The notes: a model not told the origin generated them from the letters alone. Counted from the first letter of the stretch, positions 1 through 7,458 are shown. The stretch: DNA of 10,342 bases from Pseudomonadota bacterium (GCA_022567775.1 JADFGH010000045.1:1-10342), one strand, 5' to 3'. Numbers and translations: made by a program.

Positions 1-820
1 GGGACAGGAACACCAGAATCTGTCCGGTGTTGAGGCGATTGGTGTTGATGAGATCGCCTGGCAGCGAGGCCACCGGTATCTGACGCTGGTCTACCAGATC
101 GACGAGAACTGCAAGCGGCTGCTGTGGGTGGGTGAGAAGCGCACGGTCAAGACGCTGCTGCGGTTCTTTCGTTGGTTCGGCAGGGAGCGAAGTCGATCGT
201 TGAAGTTTGTCTGTAGTGACATGTGGAAGCCGTATCTGAAGGTCATCGCCAAGAAGGCGGGAGCGGCCATCCACATCCTGGACCGCTTCCATATCATGAC
301 GCATCTGAGTAAAGCGATTGACGAGGTGCGTGCCGACGAGGTGAGAGAACTGAAGGAGAAAGGTTATGAGGCTGTGCTGACGAAAACGCGCTGGCTACTG
401 CTCAAACGACCGGAGAACCTGACGGACAAACAGGAGACCAGGCTGGCGGATCTACTGCGGTACAATCTGCGATCGATCAGAAGCTACCTGCTGAAAGAAG
501 AGTTTCAGTTCTTCTGGTCGTATACCTCGCCTTACTGGGCGGGACAGTTTCTGGATAAATGGTGCACCAAGACAATGCGTTCGAAGATTGAACCAATGAA
601 GAAAACGGCCAGGATGCTGAGGCGGCACCGCCCCCTGCTATTGAACTGGTTCCGGGCCAAAAAACAGTTTTCCTGCGGCATCGTCGAGGGTTTCAACAAC
701 AAAGCAAAACTGACCACCAGAAAAGCGTACGGCTTTCGGACTTACCATGCCGCTGAAATCGCTTTGTATCATGCGCTTGGGGCTTTACCCGTGCCGGAAA
801 CTGCCCACGAATTTTTCTGA
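1..820 (+). CDS. ISL3-family transposase, 5' end cut by window edge
   Basis: DDE transposase that moves an ISL3-type insertion sequence by cutting and joining DNA. The reading frame is open from base 2, giving 272 visible residues; family members are about 400, so roughly the N-terminal third (zinc finger and HTH region) lies outside the window. The three acidic catalytic residues are in family-typical contexts: Asp16 in IGVDEIAW (codon 47-49), Asp73 in CSDMWKPYL (218-220) and Glu229 in GIVEGFNNKAKL (686-688). GHRYLTLVYQID and RLLWVGEKRT are also typical of ISL3. The GTG at 128 is an internal Val in LLWVGEKRT, not a start. There is no frameshift or internal stop in the visible part, so the element may be intact. 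It faces the minus-strand pds/ferritin genes tail to tail. The family call is firm; whether it is active cannot be judged from this part. Confidence 0.93.
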   Translation, partial: GQEHQNLSGVEAIGVDEIAWQRGHRYLTLVYQIDENCKRLLWVGEKRTVKTLLRFFRWFGRERSRSLKFVCSDMWKPYLKVIAKKAGAAIHILDRFHIMTHLSKAIDEVRADEVRELKEKGYEAVLTKTRWLLLKRPENLTDKQETRLADLLRYNLRSIRSYLLKEEFQFFWSYTSPYWAGQFLDKWCTKTMRSKIEPMKKTARMLRRHRPLLLNWFRAKKQFSCGIVEGFNNKAKLTTRKAYGFRTYHAAEIALYHALGALPVPETAHEFF

Positions 821-926
821 CGAGGCTCATTTTTCTTATAGTCCCCAAACCAGAATTGCGCTGCAGACAGTAGCTGCTCAAATGCCGTTGCATCTGATCA
901 ATGGCTACCTGCACGAGGAAATCCGA
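821..926. other. Right flank of the ISL3 element, terminal inverted repeat not identified
   Basis: These 106 bases lie between the transposase stop and the stop of the minus-strand small ORF. The right end of the insertion sequence should be here, possibly near the GAGGCTCATTTTTC stretch at about 822-835. The left end is outside the window, so the two ends cannot be compared and no boundary or target duplication can be fixed. I see no coding sequence and no clear terminator hairpin. Confidence 0.4.
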
Positions 927-1082
927 TCAAGCTGAACGGGTGATAATCACACCGCAGCGTCGGCACTGTACCCTCTCGACATTGCCTACGGCGCCAAACC
1001 CGAAAGATGTGTCGATGACACGAAAATCATGCCACCCTAACCAACAAAACAAGCGACTGATTCCAGGTGGTATTTTTAGCAT
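927..1082 (-). CDS. Small Cys/His-rich protein, possible zinc ribbon (51 aa)
   Basis: Unrecognised small ORF reading ATG at 1082 to TGA at 927. It begins MLKIPPGISRLFCWLGWHDF, continues through a Gly/Phe-rich SFGFGAVGNVERV stretch and ends with QCRRCG and ITRSA. Cys13, His18 and the pair Cys40/Cys43 form a C-x4-H...C-x2-C pattern that could bind one zinc ion. It recalls small phage and bacterial zinc-ribbon proteins of the DUF1660 kind, but I cannot confirm family membership. It lies on the same strand as the ferritin gene and in the same frame, 69 bases past the ferritin stop, so it may be the last gene of the pdsRS-ferritin train. No strong Shine-Dalgarno precedes the ATG (AGG is about 10 bases upstream), which lowers confidence. 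It could also be a relic of a longer gene. Confidence 0.5.
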   Translation of the reverse strand: MLKIPPGISRLFCWLGWHDFRVIDTSFGFGAVGNVERVQCRRCGVIITRSA

Positions 1083-1151
1083 GGTCTGACTGCCTGGGAC
1101 ACAGTGTACACCGGAATTGCTCTGATTTTGATAGGTGTCGCTAATTGTTCG

Positions 1152-1439
1152 CTATTTGTGTGCAATCGGCTTGTCTGTAAACAGGAAGTCCTTCAGTTCC
1201 TTGTCAAACGCCGGATCCTTGCGGCGTATCCATTCGAGGACCATCGCCGCATGCTCTTTTTCCTCGTCCCGGTTATGCGCGAGGATTGCCGCGAGCTCGG
1301 AATCCTTCGCGGCATCGACGCGTTGGTTGTACCAGTCAATGGCTTCCAGCTCTTCCATTAATGAAGTTATTGCCCGGTGCATGTCGCGCGTGTCGTCTGT
1401 CAATTCGCCAATTGGCTCGTGATAGCCTTCGTTTGCCAT
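1152..1439 (-). CDS. EncFtn-type ferritin-like protein without cargo-loading tail
   Basis: Ferroxidase of the encapsulated ferritin family, which oxidises Fe(II) and normally works inside an encapsulin nanocompartment. The 95 residues match this family closely, including SLMEELEAIDWYNQRVDA and ILAHNRDEEKEHAAM. Aligned from memory with Rhodospirillum rubrum EncFtn at an offset of two, the ferroxidase ligands Glu32, Glu62 and His65 correspond to Glu30, Glu60 and His63 here. The entry-site acids correspond to Glu29 and Glu32, and the conserved Trp to Trp36. The protein stops right after LFTDKPIAHK, where encapsulated relatives continue with a linker and a C-terminal cargo-loading peptide, and no encapsulin gene is next to it. 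A good GGAGAA ribosome site (1446-1451) lies six bases before the ATG. It starts 25 bases after the pdsS stop on the same strand, so co-transcription with pdsRS is likely. Confidence 0.88.
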   Translation of the reverse strand: MANEGYHEPIGELTDDTRDMHRAITSLMEELEAIDWYNQRVDAAKDSELAAILAHNRDEEKEHAAMVLEWIRRKDPAFDKELKDFLFTDKPIAHK

Positions 1440-1464
1440 TTTGTGTTCTCCATGATTATTGCGG

Positions 1465-3504
1465 TCAATCCGCAGTTTGTTTTGGCAGCGTGACCGTAAA
1501 CATTACACCATCACTCACATTTTCCGCCCAAATGGATCCGTTGTGGCCCTCCGCAATCAGCCGGGCGACGTAGAGACCAAGGCCAAGATGTCTTTCCCCG
1601 CCGCCCTGCCTGACCGAGACCATCGAATGGAAAAGCTGTGTGCGCATGTTGTCAGGCAACGGCGGGCCCGGATTGGATATCGATAATTCGACACTGTCGG
1701 GATCGCTGTCGAGCGACACCCTGATTTCATCGCCTGCGGAGCTGAAATCGACTGCGTTGTCAGCCAGCTTGTCGAGCATTTGAATAATGAGTTCGGGTGA
1801 GCCGAAGACAATGGCGTCCGCCGCACGATTGTCGAAAACGAATTGTCTCTCCGGCCAGGCACCCGCGTAGGCGGCAACCGTTGATTCGAGCACTTTGCCG
1901 AGATCGAAGTTCTCGGGTTCCGCGTTTTCGATGAGTTCTTCGGTACGACTGGCCTCACTCATCGCGCTTAGAATCTTTCGAAGCCGTTCAACGCCTTCTT
2001 TAGCACGTGCCGTATAGATGGCAGACTCTTTCGAGAGTGATTCGTGCTCCAGGTTTTCCAGCGATGACTTTACGATCGTCAGCGGTGTCCTGAGTTCGTG
2101 CGACAATTTTGAAGCAAGCGTCTGCAGATAGTCGTTGTAGTCGCCGAGTTGCTGCAGCACGCTGGAAAAACTGCGTGAGAGATCGCCAATCTCGTCCCCG
2201 GCCAGTGCGCTTGGCAGGGAAGTCAGAACATGTTTTTCATCGAGCGCGCGGTCGGCGGCATTACTCAAGCTCCTGATGCGCGCCGATAGCCAGCTCGCGT
2301 AACCGAGCAGCACAAGTGCTACGCCAATTGTCGCAATTAACGTCAAAGTGATTAGCCGCATCATTGCCTGGTTGGTAAGGCTAAGGATCGCATCCGTACC
2401 TTGCTGCAAAATGATCGCACCGGTTTGCACGGTGCCGGAAAAAATGGGCTGTGCGACAGAAACGACTGCGCGACCCGTGTCGGGGCTGCGAAACCATCTA
2501 GTGGCCGGACGTCCGTTCAAAGCCTCGCTGACATAGTCTTGTTGCTCGCGGCCGCTAGCGTCGGGTTCTGCAAGCGCAGATGCCGCCCCCGGTTCGAGCA
2601 ACAGGCTGTAGGCAAGGCGCAACCAGCCGGATGATGGCGGAATATTTTCGATGCCGTCCGGTACCCCCGAAATGCTGCCAGCCTGCGCCAGTCGCCAGCC
2701 GCGCATGTCGGTAACAATAAGCCGCCACCCGGGCTGCACGTAACCGGCGGCAACGCTCTGCAAAACCGGCGAAATCGTGACAAATCGGCCCGGCAGGTTG
2801 CCGTCGAAAGTTGCACTTCGAATCCCGGAAGTGGTGGCGTTATCGGTATTGATGATGACAAGGCCCAATCGGCTGCCCAGCAAAGATTGCGGGATTCTTG
2901 CTTCGAGGCGATATCCGCCCGGCGTATCCTGCCAGTACGCGGCTATCCTGGTGTCGTCGAAGACCTCACCGCCTGTTTCGCGAACCGCGATGATTTCTCC
3001 CGGCGCTTCTGCGCGAAACCTGAAAACGGTGCGTTCTCCTGATTCGTCAACGCTAACCAGGGAAACATGATCGGAATGGCCACTTGGGAAAATTGCGTCC
3101 TGGCCTCGATCGAAAATCACCGACGTATCGCGAATATCGACGTGCAGATAGACATGCGGTCGCCTGATGCCGACGACATATTTAATGGTGCCGTCGGTTC
3201 CGCGCAACGGCATCGCAGATCCCTCGGGCGTCGTCCAGTCATCGAAGTAGCCGTCAATCAAGGGCGCTGTCACCAAAGGATGCCCGTAAAGCTGGTTCTG
3301 GCCGAATCTCAGATCATCCTTGCCGGCAAGCAGTTCATCGGGAAACTGCGAGAAAGAATCGGCTATCGCCTGTGCAGTTCCGGACAAAAATTGCTGCTGG
3401 CCCTGCCGCAGCGCGGACTCGGTATCACGCAGGACCTGGCATCCGGCCCACGGAAGAATCAGTGTCAGAAGACTGACCAGCAGCAATTGTTTGCGCAAGT
3501 TCAT
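1465..3504 (-). CDS. pdsS: Dedicated-sortase-type sensor histidine kinase PdsS
   Basis: Inner-membrane sensor kinase of 679 residues, assigned to the proteobacterial dedicated sortase system kinase family by overall architecture, from memory of that family. A first membrane segment lies at about 6-22 and a second at about 382-403, enclosing a roughly 360-residue periplasmic sensor region. That region contains IDGYFDDW (83-90), the start of a CBM9-like beta domain. A HAMP-like linker follows (about 404-456), then the H box LSHELRTPLT with His469. The N box has Asn583 in ADNAVDF, and the G2 box is HLGLGLYVAR (639-648). The G1 box is SNPGPPLPD (610-618), with Asn in place of the usual Asp; this variant occurs in working kinases. 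The ligand is unknown. The gene starts nine bases after the pdsR stop without a clear Shine-Dalgarno, suggesting translational coupling. ILPWAGC at 16-22 resembles a lipobox but has Trp at -3. Confidence 0.87.
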   Translation of the reverse strand: MNLRKQLLLVSLLTLILPWAGCQVLRDTESALRQGQQQFLSGTAQAIADSFSQFPDELLAGKDDLRFGQNQLYGHPLVTAPLIDGYFDDWTTPEGSAMPLRGTDGTIKYVVGIRRPHVYLHVDIRDTSVIFDRGQDAIFPSGHSDHVSLVSVDESGERTVFRFRAEAPGEIIAVRETGGEVFDDTRIAAYWQDTPGGYRLEARIPQSLLGSRLGLVIINTDNATTSGIRSATFDGNLPGRFVTISPVLQSVAAGYVQPGWRLIVTDMRGWRLAQAGSISGVPDGIENIPPSSGWLRLAYSLLLEPGAASALAEPDASGREQQDYVSEALNGRPATRWFRSPDTGRAVVSVAQPIFSGTVQTGAIILQQGTDAILSLTNQAMMRLITLTLIATIGVALVLLGYASWLSARIRSLSNAADRALDEKHVLTSLPSALAGDEIGDLSRSFSSVLQQLGDYNDYLQTLASKLSHELRTPLTIVKSSLENLEHESLSKESAIYTARAKEGVERLRKILSAMSEASRTEELIENAEPENFDLGKVLESTVAAYAGAWPERQFVFDNRAADAIVFGSPELIIQMLDKLADNAVDFSSAGDEIRVSLDSDPDSVELSISNPGPPLPDNMRTQLFHSMVSVRQGGGERHLGLGLYVARLIAEGHNGSIWAENVSDGVMFTVTLPKQTAD

Positions 3505-3513
3505 TATAAATAA

Positions 3514-4206
3514 CTAGTCGACGAGCCAGCGATACCCCATCCCATACACCGTCTCGATCGAATCGAAGTCCACGTCGATGTCGATGAACTTGCGCCGAAT
3601 GCGTTTGATATGTGAGGTGATCGTGTTGTCGTCAAGAACGGCTTGTGCAGCATCCATCAGCTGCTGGCGGGATTTGACATGACCCGGATAGCGAGTAAGC
3701 GCGTGGATCATCCAGAATTCAGTCAGGGTCAGACCGACGGGCAGGTCCTTCCAGCGAACAGTCATGCGGTCGATGTCCAGTTCGAGATCTCCGCGATTAA
3801 TTCGATTCTTCTCCGCTTGCGGTTTCTGCATTGCATCGAGACGCCTGAACAACGCTGCCACCCTGGCCATCAGATGGGGCAGACTTATGTCCTTGGTCAG
3901 GTAATCATCGGCCCCGAGCCGCAGGCCGGAGACCGCATCGAACTCGCTGTCCCTTGCCGTCAAAAAGATAATCGGCAGATCGCTGGCGCGTGCCCGGAGG
4001 TCGCGGCAGAGCTCGAATCCACCTTCGACGTCATCCCGCAAATTGATGTCAATAACCACAAGATCGGGCAGGCGTGCCTCGAACGCATCCATCGCCGGTT
4101 TCCGGGCCTCGTACAGATCTACCGCATACCCTTCCCGCCGAAACGCTGCCGCATAATTTTCCCGAATGGCAGCTTCGTCTTCGACTATTGCAATTCGTTT
4201 GGGCAT
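3514..4206 (-). CDS. pdsR: Dedicated-sortase-type response regulator PdsR
   Basis: OmpR/PhoB-class transcription factor of 230 residues, presumed partner of PdsS. The receiver domain (about 3-120) has the acidic pocket EDE (9-11), phosphoacceptor Asp53 in VVIDINL, Thr83 in FLTARDSE and Lys105 in DYLTKD. The winged-helix DNA-binding domain (about 138-229) has the recognition helix region DDNTITSHIKRIRRKF (192-207) and ends in YGMGYRWLVD. The stretches GGFELCRDLRA and GLRLGADDYLTKD are characteristic of the dedicated sortase regulator family, as I recall it. I chose the ATG at 4206 because MPKRIAIVEDE is the normal beginning of a receiver domain. In-frame ATGs at 4233 and 4320 would add unrelated residues. 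The ribosome site is weak (GGAA about six bases upstream). No sortase gene or sortase target is visible nearby, although such genes usually accompany this regulator. Confidence 0.87.
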   Translation of the reverse strand: MPKRIAIVEDEAAIRENYAAAFRREGYAVDLYEARKPAMDAFEARLPDLVVIDINLRDDVEGGFELCRDLRARASDLPIIFLTARDSEFDAVSGLRLGADDYLTKDISLPHLMARVAALFRRLDAMQKPQAEKNRINRGDLELDIDRMTVRWKDLPVGLTLTEFWMIHALTRYPGHVKSRQQLMDAAQAVLDDNTITSHIKRIRRKFIDIDVDFDSIETVYGMGYRWLVD

Positions 4207-4351
4207 TGAAGTTCCGGTTGGGGGCAAAGACATAATTTGCCACATTCCATAACAAAGGCAAAACCCGGCATCCGACGCAGGTTCAGGGCCAAAGCGCGCG
4301 CCCAATAGCCACTGACACACCAGGCATCATGAACCTGGCTTTAAGGATTTT

Positions 4352-4525
4352 CTAGCGTTTGCGAACGCGGAGCAATGCGGCGACGGATATGGCATCAGTA
4401 ATTTCACCGCGCTCAACCATCGCCGGCGCCTCAGACAATGGTAGTTTGCGAATCTTCAGGTCCTCCGTTTCATCGAAGTCAGGCTCGCCCTCTTCGAGGT
4501 CCTCGGCAACGAAGACGATGCCTTC
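4352..4525 (-). pseudogene. NUDIX hydrolase remnant, C-terminal end only
   Basis: A 57-codon open stretch ending in TAG at 4352-4354 reads EGIVFVAEDLEEGEPDF, then DETEDLKIRKLPLSEAPAMV and EITDAISVAALLRVRKR. This matches the C-terminal end of NUDIX hydrolases of the ADP-ribose pyrophosphatase type, where the G/E-PDFDETEDL segment and the closing GEITDAISVAAL helix are typical. Directly upstream in frame is a TAA (4526-4528), and the Nudix box itself (GX5EX7REUXEEXGU), which carries the catalytic glutamates, is missing. I find no recognisable N-terminal part in the bases up to the next gene. It is therefore a decayed fragment rather than an active enzyme. It lies on the same strand as pdsR and about 145 bases upstream of it, and any promoter of pdsR probably lies between the two. 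Confidence 0.75.
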
Positions 4526-4596
4526 TTAATCGGTATTGGCATTATGGGACTTTCTCGCTACCGATATATCTGCCGCGCACACCGCCGTCAAATCGA

Positions 4597-4625
4597 TTGC
4601 AGGATGTGAGCTGCTGAGTCATAGT
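4597..4625 (+). promoter_or_regulatory. Candidate sigma-70 promoter for the first MATE gene
   Basis: TTGCAG (4597-4602) and CATAGT (4620-4625) are separated by 17 bases, with three and four matches to the consensus -35 and -10 boxes. Transcription would start near 4632, giving a leader of about 58 bases before the ATG at 4690. This rests on pattern alone, in a stretch with no other recognisable feature (4529-4689). Confidence 0.35.
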
Positions 4626-4689
4626 TAGCCCGCCTCCCGGGTGTACAACCACGCGCTCAGGCGATACTTCACTTATTCCGGAACCTCTC

Positions 4690-6069
4690 ATGACATCAGC
4701 GCAGGCGCGGCTGACTCAGGGTTCGGTTGGTCGACATCTGGTCGATATGGCCGTACCCGTATTGTTCGGCATCTTCACCATGATGTCGCAGGCATTCGCC
4801 GACATGTGGTTCATCGGGCGCCTCGGCGATCGGGAGCTGGCGGCGCTCAGTTTCGCGTTTCCTATCCTGATGATTGTGACAAGCATTGCGATTGGCCTGG
4901 GAGCTGGTACCTCATCTGTTGTTGCACGTGCAATTGGTGCGCACAATCACCGCCGCGCACGCCGCCTCGCTACTGATAGCCTGATTCTTTCGTTTGGTAT
5001 CACCGCGATTGTCAGTGCGATCGGATTTCTTACGATTGAACCGTTGTTCAGACTGCTCGGCGCACCTGACGACATGATTCCACTGATCGCCGGTTACATG
5101 ACGATCCTGTATGCCGGTGTGCCTTTCGTCGTGGTTGGCATGGTAGGTATGAGCAGCATGCGTGCGACAGGCGACACACGCTTGCCGAGCATGCTGATGG
5201 TTATTGCGTCGGTTGCCAATGTGATCCTTGATCCGATCCTGATTTTTGGTATCGGGCCGGTACCGGCAATGGGCCTGAATGGCGCCGCGATGGCGGCACT
5301 CCTGTCGCGTGCGGCAATATTTGGCGGCACCCTGTACTTCATGCGCATGCGCCTGGACATGCTCACCTTCAACAAGCCTGATCCGGGCGAGCTCAGGAGT
5401 TCCTGGGCTGACGTGTTGCATGTCGGTATTCCGGCGGCGGCAACGAATGCGATTATTCCAATTGCGACCGGCGTTATCACCGCAATGCTTGCGCGCTACG
5501 GGCCGGAAGCGGTTGCGGGATTCGGGGTTGCGAGCCGGGTCGAGTCTTTGACGCTGGTGTTGTTCTATGCGTTGTCGGCAGTTATCGGCCCCTTTGTCGG
5601 ACAAAATATCGCGGCCGGCAAACCTGAACGTATTTTTGAAGCACTGCGACTTTGCACGATTTTCTGCGTCGGAACAGGATTCGTTATTGCTGTATTGCTG
5701 GCTTTCTCAGGGGCATGGTTGCCGACGCTTTTCAGTGACAATCCTGAGGTCACGGATGTGTCGACGAAGTTCCTGATGATTGCGCCGATCAGTTACGGCG
5801 CCTATGGCATGGTGATGGTTATGAATGCATCGTTTAACGGTATGGGAAAGCCGATGCCGGCGGTTCATATCAGCGTTGCCCGCATGGCGCTGATCTATAT
5901 TCCGCTGGCGTTTGTGGCGGAACGGTTTTTTGGAATAACAGGAATTTTCGTTGCGTATGCGTTCGCCAATATTGTTTCCGGAGTCATTGCTTTTGCGTGG
6001 GCCCGGGCTTCAGTTCAGGAACAGTGCGATTTGCATGCAGAACCACTGATCGTTTCGGAAACCGCCTGA
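4690..6069 (+). CDS. MATE family efflux transporter, NorM/MepA-like branch
   Basis: Inner-membrane cation/drug antiporter of 459 residues, the usual MATE length, with about 12 hydrophobic segments spread over the whole chain. Family marks include MAVPVLFGIFTMMSQAFADM (20-39) as the first helix, IGLGAGTSSVVARAIGAHN (68-86) after the second, SSMRATGDTRLPS (155-167), and the second-half repeat GPFVGQNIAAGKPER (300-314). Substrates cannot be read from the sequence; relatives export cationic dyes, fluoroquinolones or related compounds in exchange for Na+ or H+. The start is the first ATG, with GGAA (4680-4683) six bases upstream as a modest ribosome site. The gene stands alone on its strand and meets the second MATE gene tail to tail with only six bases between stop codons. 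The family call is secure; the branch is tentative. Confidence 0.93.
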   Translation: MTSAQARLTQGSVGRHLVDMAVPVLFGIFTMMSQAFADMWFIGRLGDRELAALSFAFPILMIVTSIAIGLGAGTSSVVARAIGAHNHRRARRLATDSLILSFGITAIVSAIGFLTIEPLFRLLGAPDDMIPLIAGYMTILYAGVPFVVVGMVGMSSMRATGDTRLPSMLMVIASVANVILDPILIFGIGPVPAMGLNGAAMAALLSRAAIFGGTLYFMRMRLDMLTFNKPDPGELRSSWADVLHVGIPAAATNAIIPIATGVITAMLARYGPEAVAGFGVASRVESLTLVLFYALSAVIGPFVGQNIAAGKPERIFEALRLCTIFCVGTGFVIAVLLAFSGAWLPTLFSDNPEVTDVSTKFLMIAPISYGAYGMVMVMNASFNGMGKPMPAVHISVARMALIYIPLAFVAERFFGITGIFVAYAFANIVSGVIAFAWARASVQEQCDLHAEPLIVSETA

Positions 6070-6075
6070 CCGGGT

Positions 6076-7458
6076 CTATCCGGGAAAGCCGGGCAGCACC
6101 CGGTAGCGGTAGTAGTAATGCATGCCTATGCCCCGGCTCCCCAGAAAAATCATGAATGCAAGCCACAGTCCGTGATTGCCGAGGAAGCGAAACGCGAACC
6201 AGGCGGGAATGAACACGAGGAAGGTCGACGCGAGCATGCTGTTTCGCATTTCTTTTGCACGCGTCGCCCCGACAAATACGCCATCGTAGAGATAGGCCCA
6301 CAGTGCGACTACTGGCGCCATAATCACCCAGGGAAGATATCGCAGCGTCGTATTGACTACCTCGGGTATGTCGGTCAGCAAGCGGATGATCATTGGCCCG
6401 GTAAGCCAGAACAGGATGCTGAATCCAACGGCGGCGTAGAACGACCAGCGCATCGTGAGTTGCACCGAGCGTTGCAGCGCTTTCCGGTCTCGCGCACCCA
6501 CTGCTCTCCCAACCAGTGCTTCCGCGGCATGAGCCAGTCCGTCCAGTGCGAACGAAAGCAGGTTCATGAGGTTCATGAGAACGGCGTTGGCCGCGAGTAT
6601 CAAGCCTCCCATACGCGCGCCCGCTGCGGTGACGAACGCGAACGTAAACATCAGCGCCATTGTGCGAATAAAGAGATTCGCATTAATCGAAAAGAACTCT
6701 GCGTACTCTTTGAGGTTTGTCAGGTGAGAAACGACCAGGTGACCACCGCGACGCCGCAGCTCGGAAATCGCGAAACTGATGCCAACCGCAACGCCAGTGA
6801 ACTCAGCGATTACTGACGCCGCAGCGACACCATCTACTTTCATGCCAAGAACAAGTACGAACAGAAGATCGAGCGCAATGTTCGTCAGGTTGATGGCGAG
6901 CACGATATAGAGTGGAACACGTGCATTCTGCAGGCCGATGAACCAGCCGATGAGCGCATAGTTGGCAAGTGTTGCCGGCGCGCTCCAGATGCGTATTGAA
7001 AAGTACTCGCTGGCGAAACCCGCAACTTCAGGCTCGGGACCGAGCAGGGTCATTGCCAGTGTGTTGAGCGGCGCTTGCAACAGGATCAGTGCTGTCGCGA
7101 TTACCGTGGAAACAACTAATGCCTGTCCGAGTGCGACTCTAAGCCCGTCATCATCATTCGCTCCAAATCGTTGTGCGGTGATTCCCGTCGTGCCCATGCG
7201 CAGGAAATTTACGCCGCTGTAGAGGAAGCTGAATATCATCGAGCCGATGGCAACCGCGCCAAGATACACGGCATTGTCGAGATGGCCGGTTACACCTGTA
7301 TCGACCATGCCAAGCAACGGCACGGTGATGTTCGAAAGAATCATCGGCGCAGCGATGCGCCAGACGTCACGGTTTTGTGGTATCTGGGAGATGTAAACTG
7401 TCCCTGAAACTGCTAGACGGGTATTCCGAGGCGCCGATACAGGTTTGCGAGTAGCCAT
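6076..7458 (-). CDS. MATE family transporter, DinF-like
   Basis: Polytopic inner-membrane transporter of 460 residues belonging to the DinF branch of MATE proteins. The signature is RDVWRIAAPMILSNITVPLL (30-49) followed by GMVDTGVTGHL (50-60); later marks are GTTGITAQRFGA (89-100), LIGWFIGLQNARVPL and YDGVFVGATRAKEMRNSM. DinF proteins are linked to oxidative stress and bile-salt tolerance in E. coli; the substrate here is unknown. The frame stays open upstream to 7764, but that part is an out-of-frame reading of the DUF962 gene. ATG at 7458 is the last plausible start before the conserved core, and it gives an N-terminal tail of about 30 residues not shared with typical DinF. It overlaps the end of the DUF962 gene by 46 bases and lacks a clear ribosome site, so translation is probably coupled to that gene. 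Confidence 0.92.
   Translation of the reverse strand: MATRKPVSAPRNTRLAVSGTVYISQIPQNRDVWRIAAPMILSNITVPLLGMVDTGVTGHLDNAVYLGAVAIGSMIFSFLYSGVNFLRMGTTGITAQRFGANDDDGLRVALGQALVVSTVIATALILLQAPLNTLAMTLLGPEPEVAGFASEYFSIRIWSAPATLANYALIGWFIGLQNARVPLYIVLAINLTNIALDLLFVLVLGMKVDGVAAASVIAEFTGVAVGISFAISELRRRGGHLVVSHLTNLKEYAEFFSINANLFIRTMALMFTFAFVTAAGARMGGLILAANAVLMNLMNLLSFALDGLAHAAEALVGRAVGARDRKALQRSVQLTMRWSFYAAVGFSILFWLTGPMIIRLLTDIPEVVNTTLRYLPWVIMAPVVALWAYLYDGVFVGATRAKEMRNSMLASTFLVFIPAWFAFRFLGNHGLWLAFMIFLGSRGIGMHYYYRYRVLPGFPG

Noticed and set aside
821..1151. Encapsulin gene or remnant downstream of the ferritin
   Set aside because: I read this stretch in several frames and saw no shell-protein motif; only the 51-residue ORF looks coding.
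4207..4320. Longer PdsR start at 4320 or 4233
   Set aside because: The added residues do not belong to a receiver domain, and MPKRIAIVEDE from 4206 is the standard beginning of the family.
4320..4338. Inverted repeat CCAGG/CCTGG as a terminator for the NUDIX remnant
   Set aside because: The stem is only five bases with a nine-base loop and no following T run on the minus strand.
6089..6103. CCGGG-CAGCA-CCCGG hairpin as a shared terminator of the convergent MATE genes
   Set aside because: It lies inside the coding end of the minus-strand gene, has only a five-base stem and no T run on either side.
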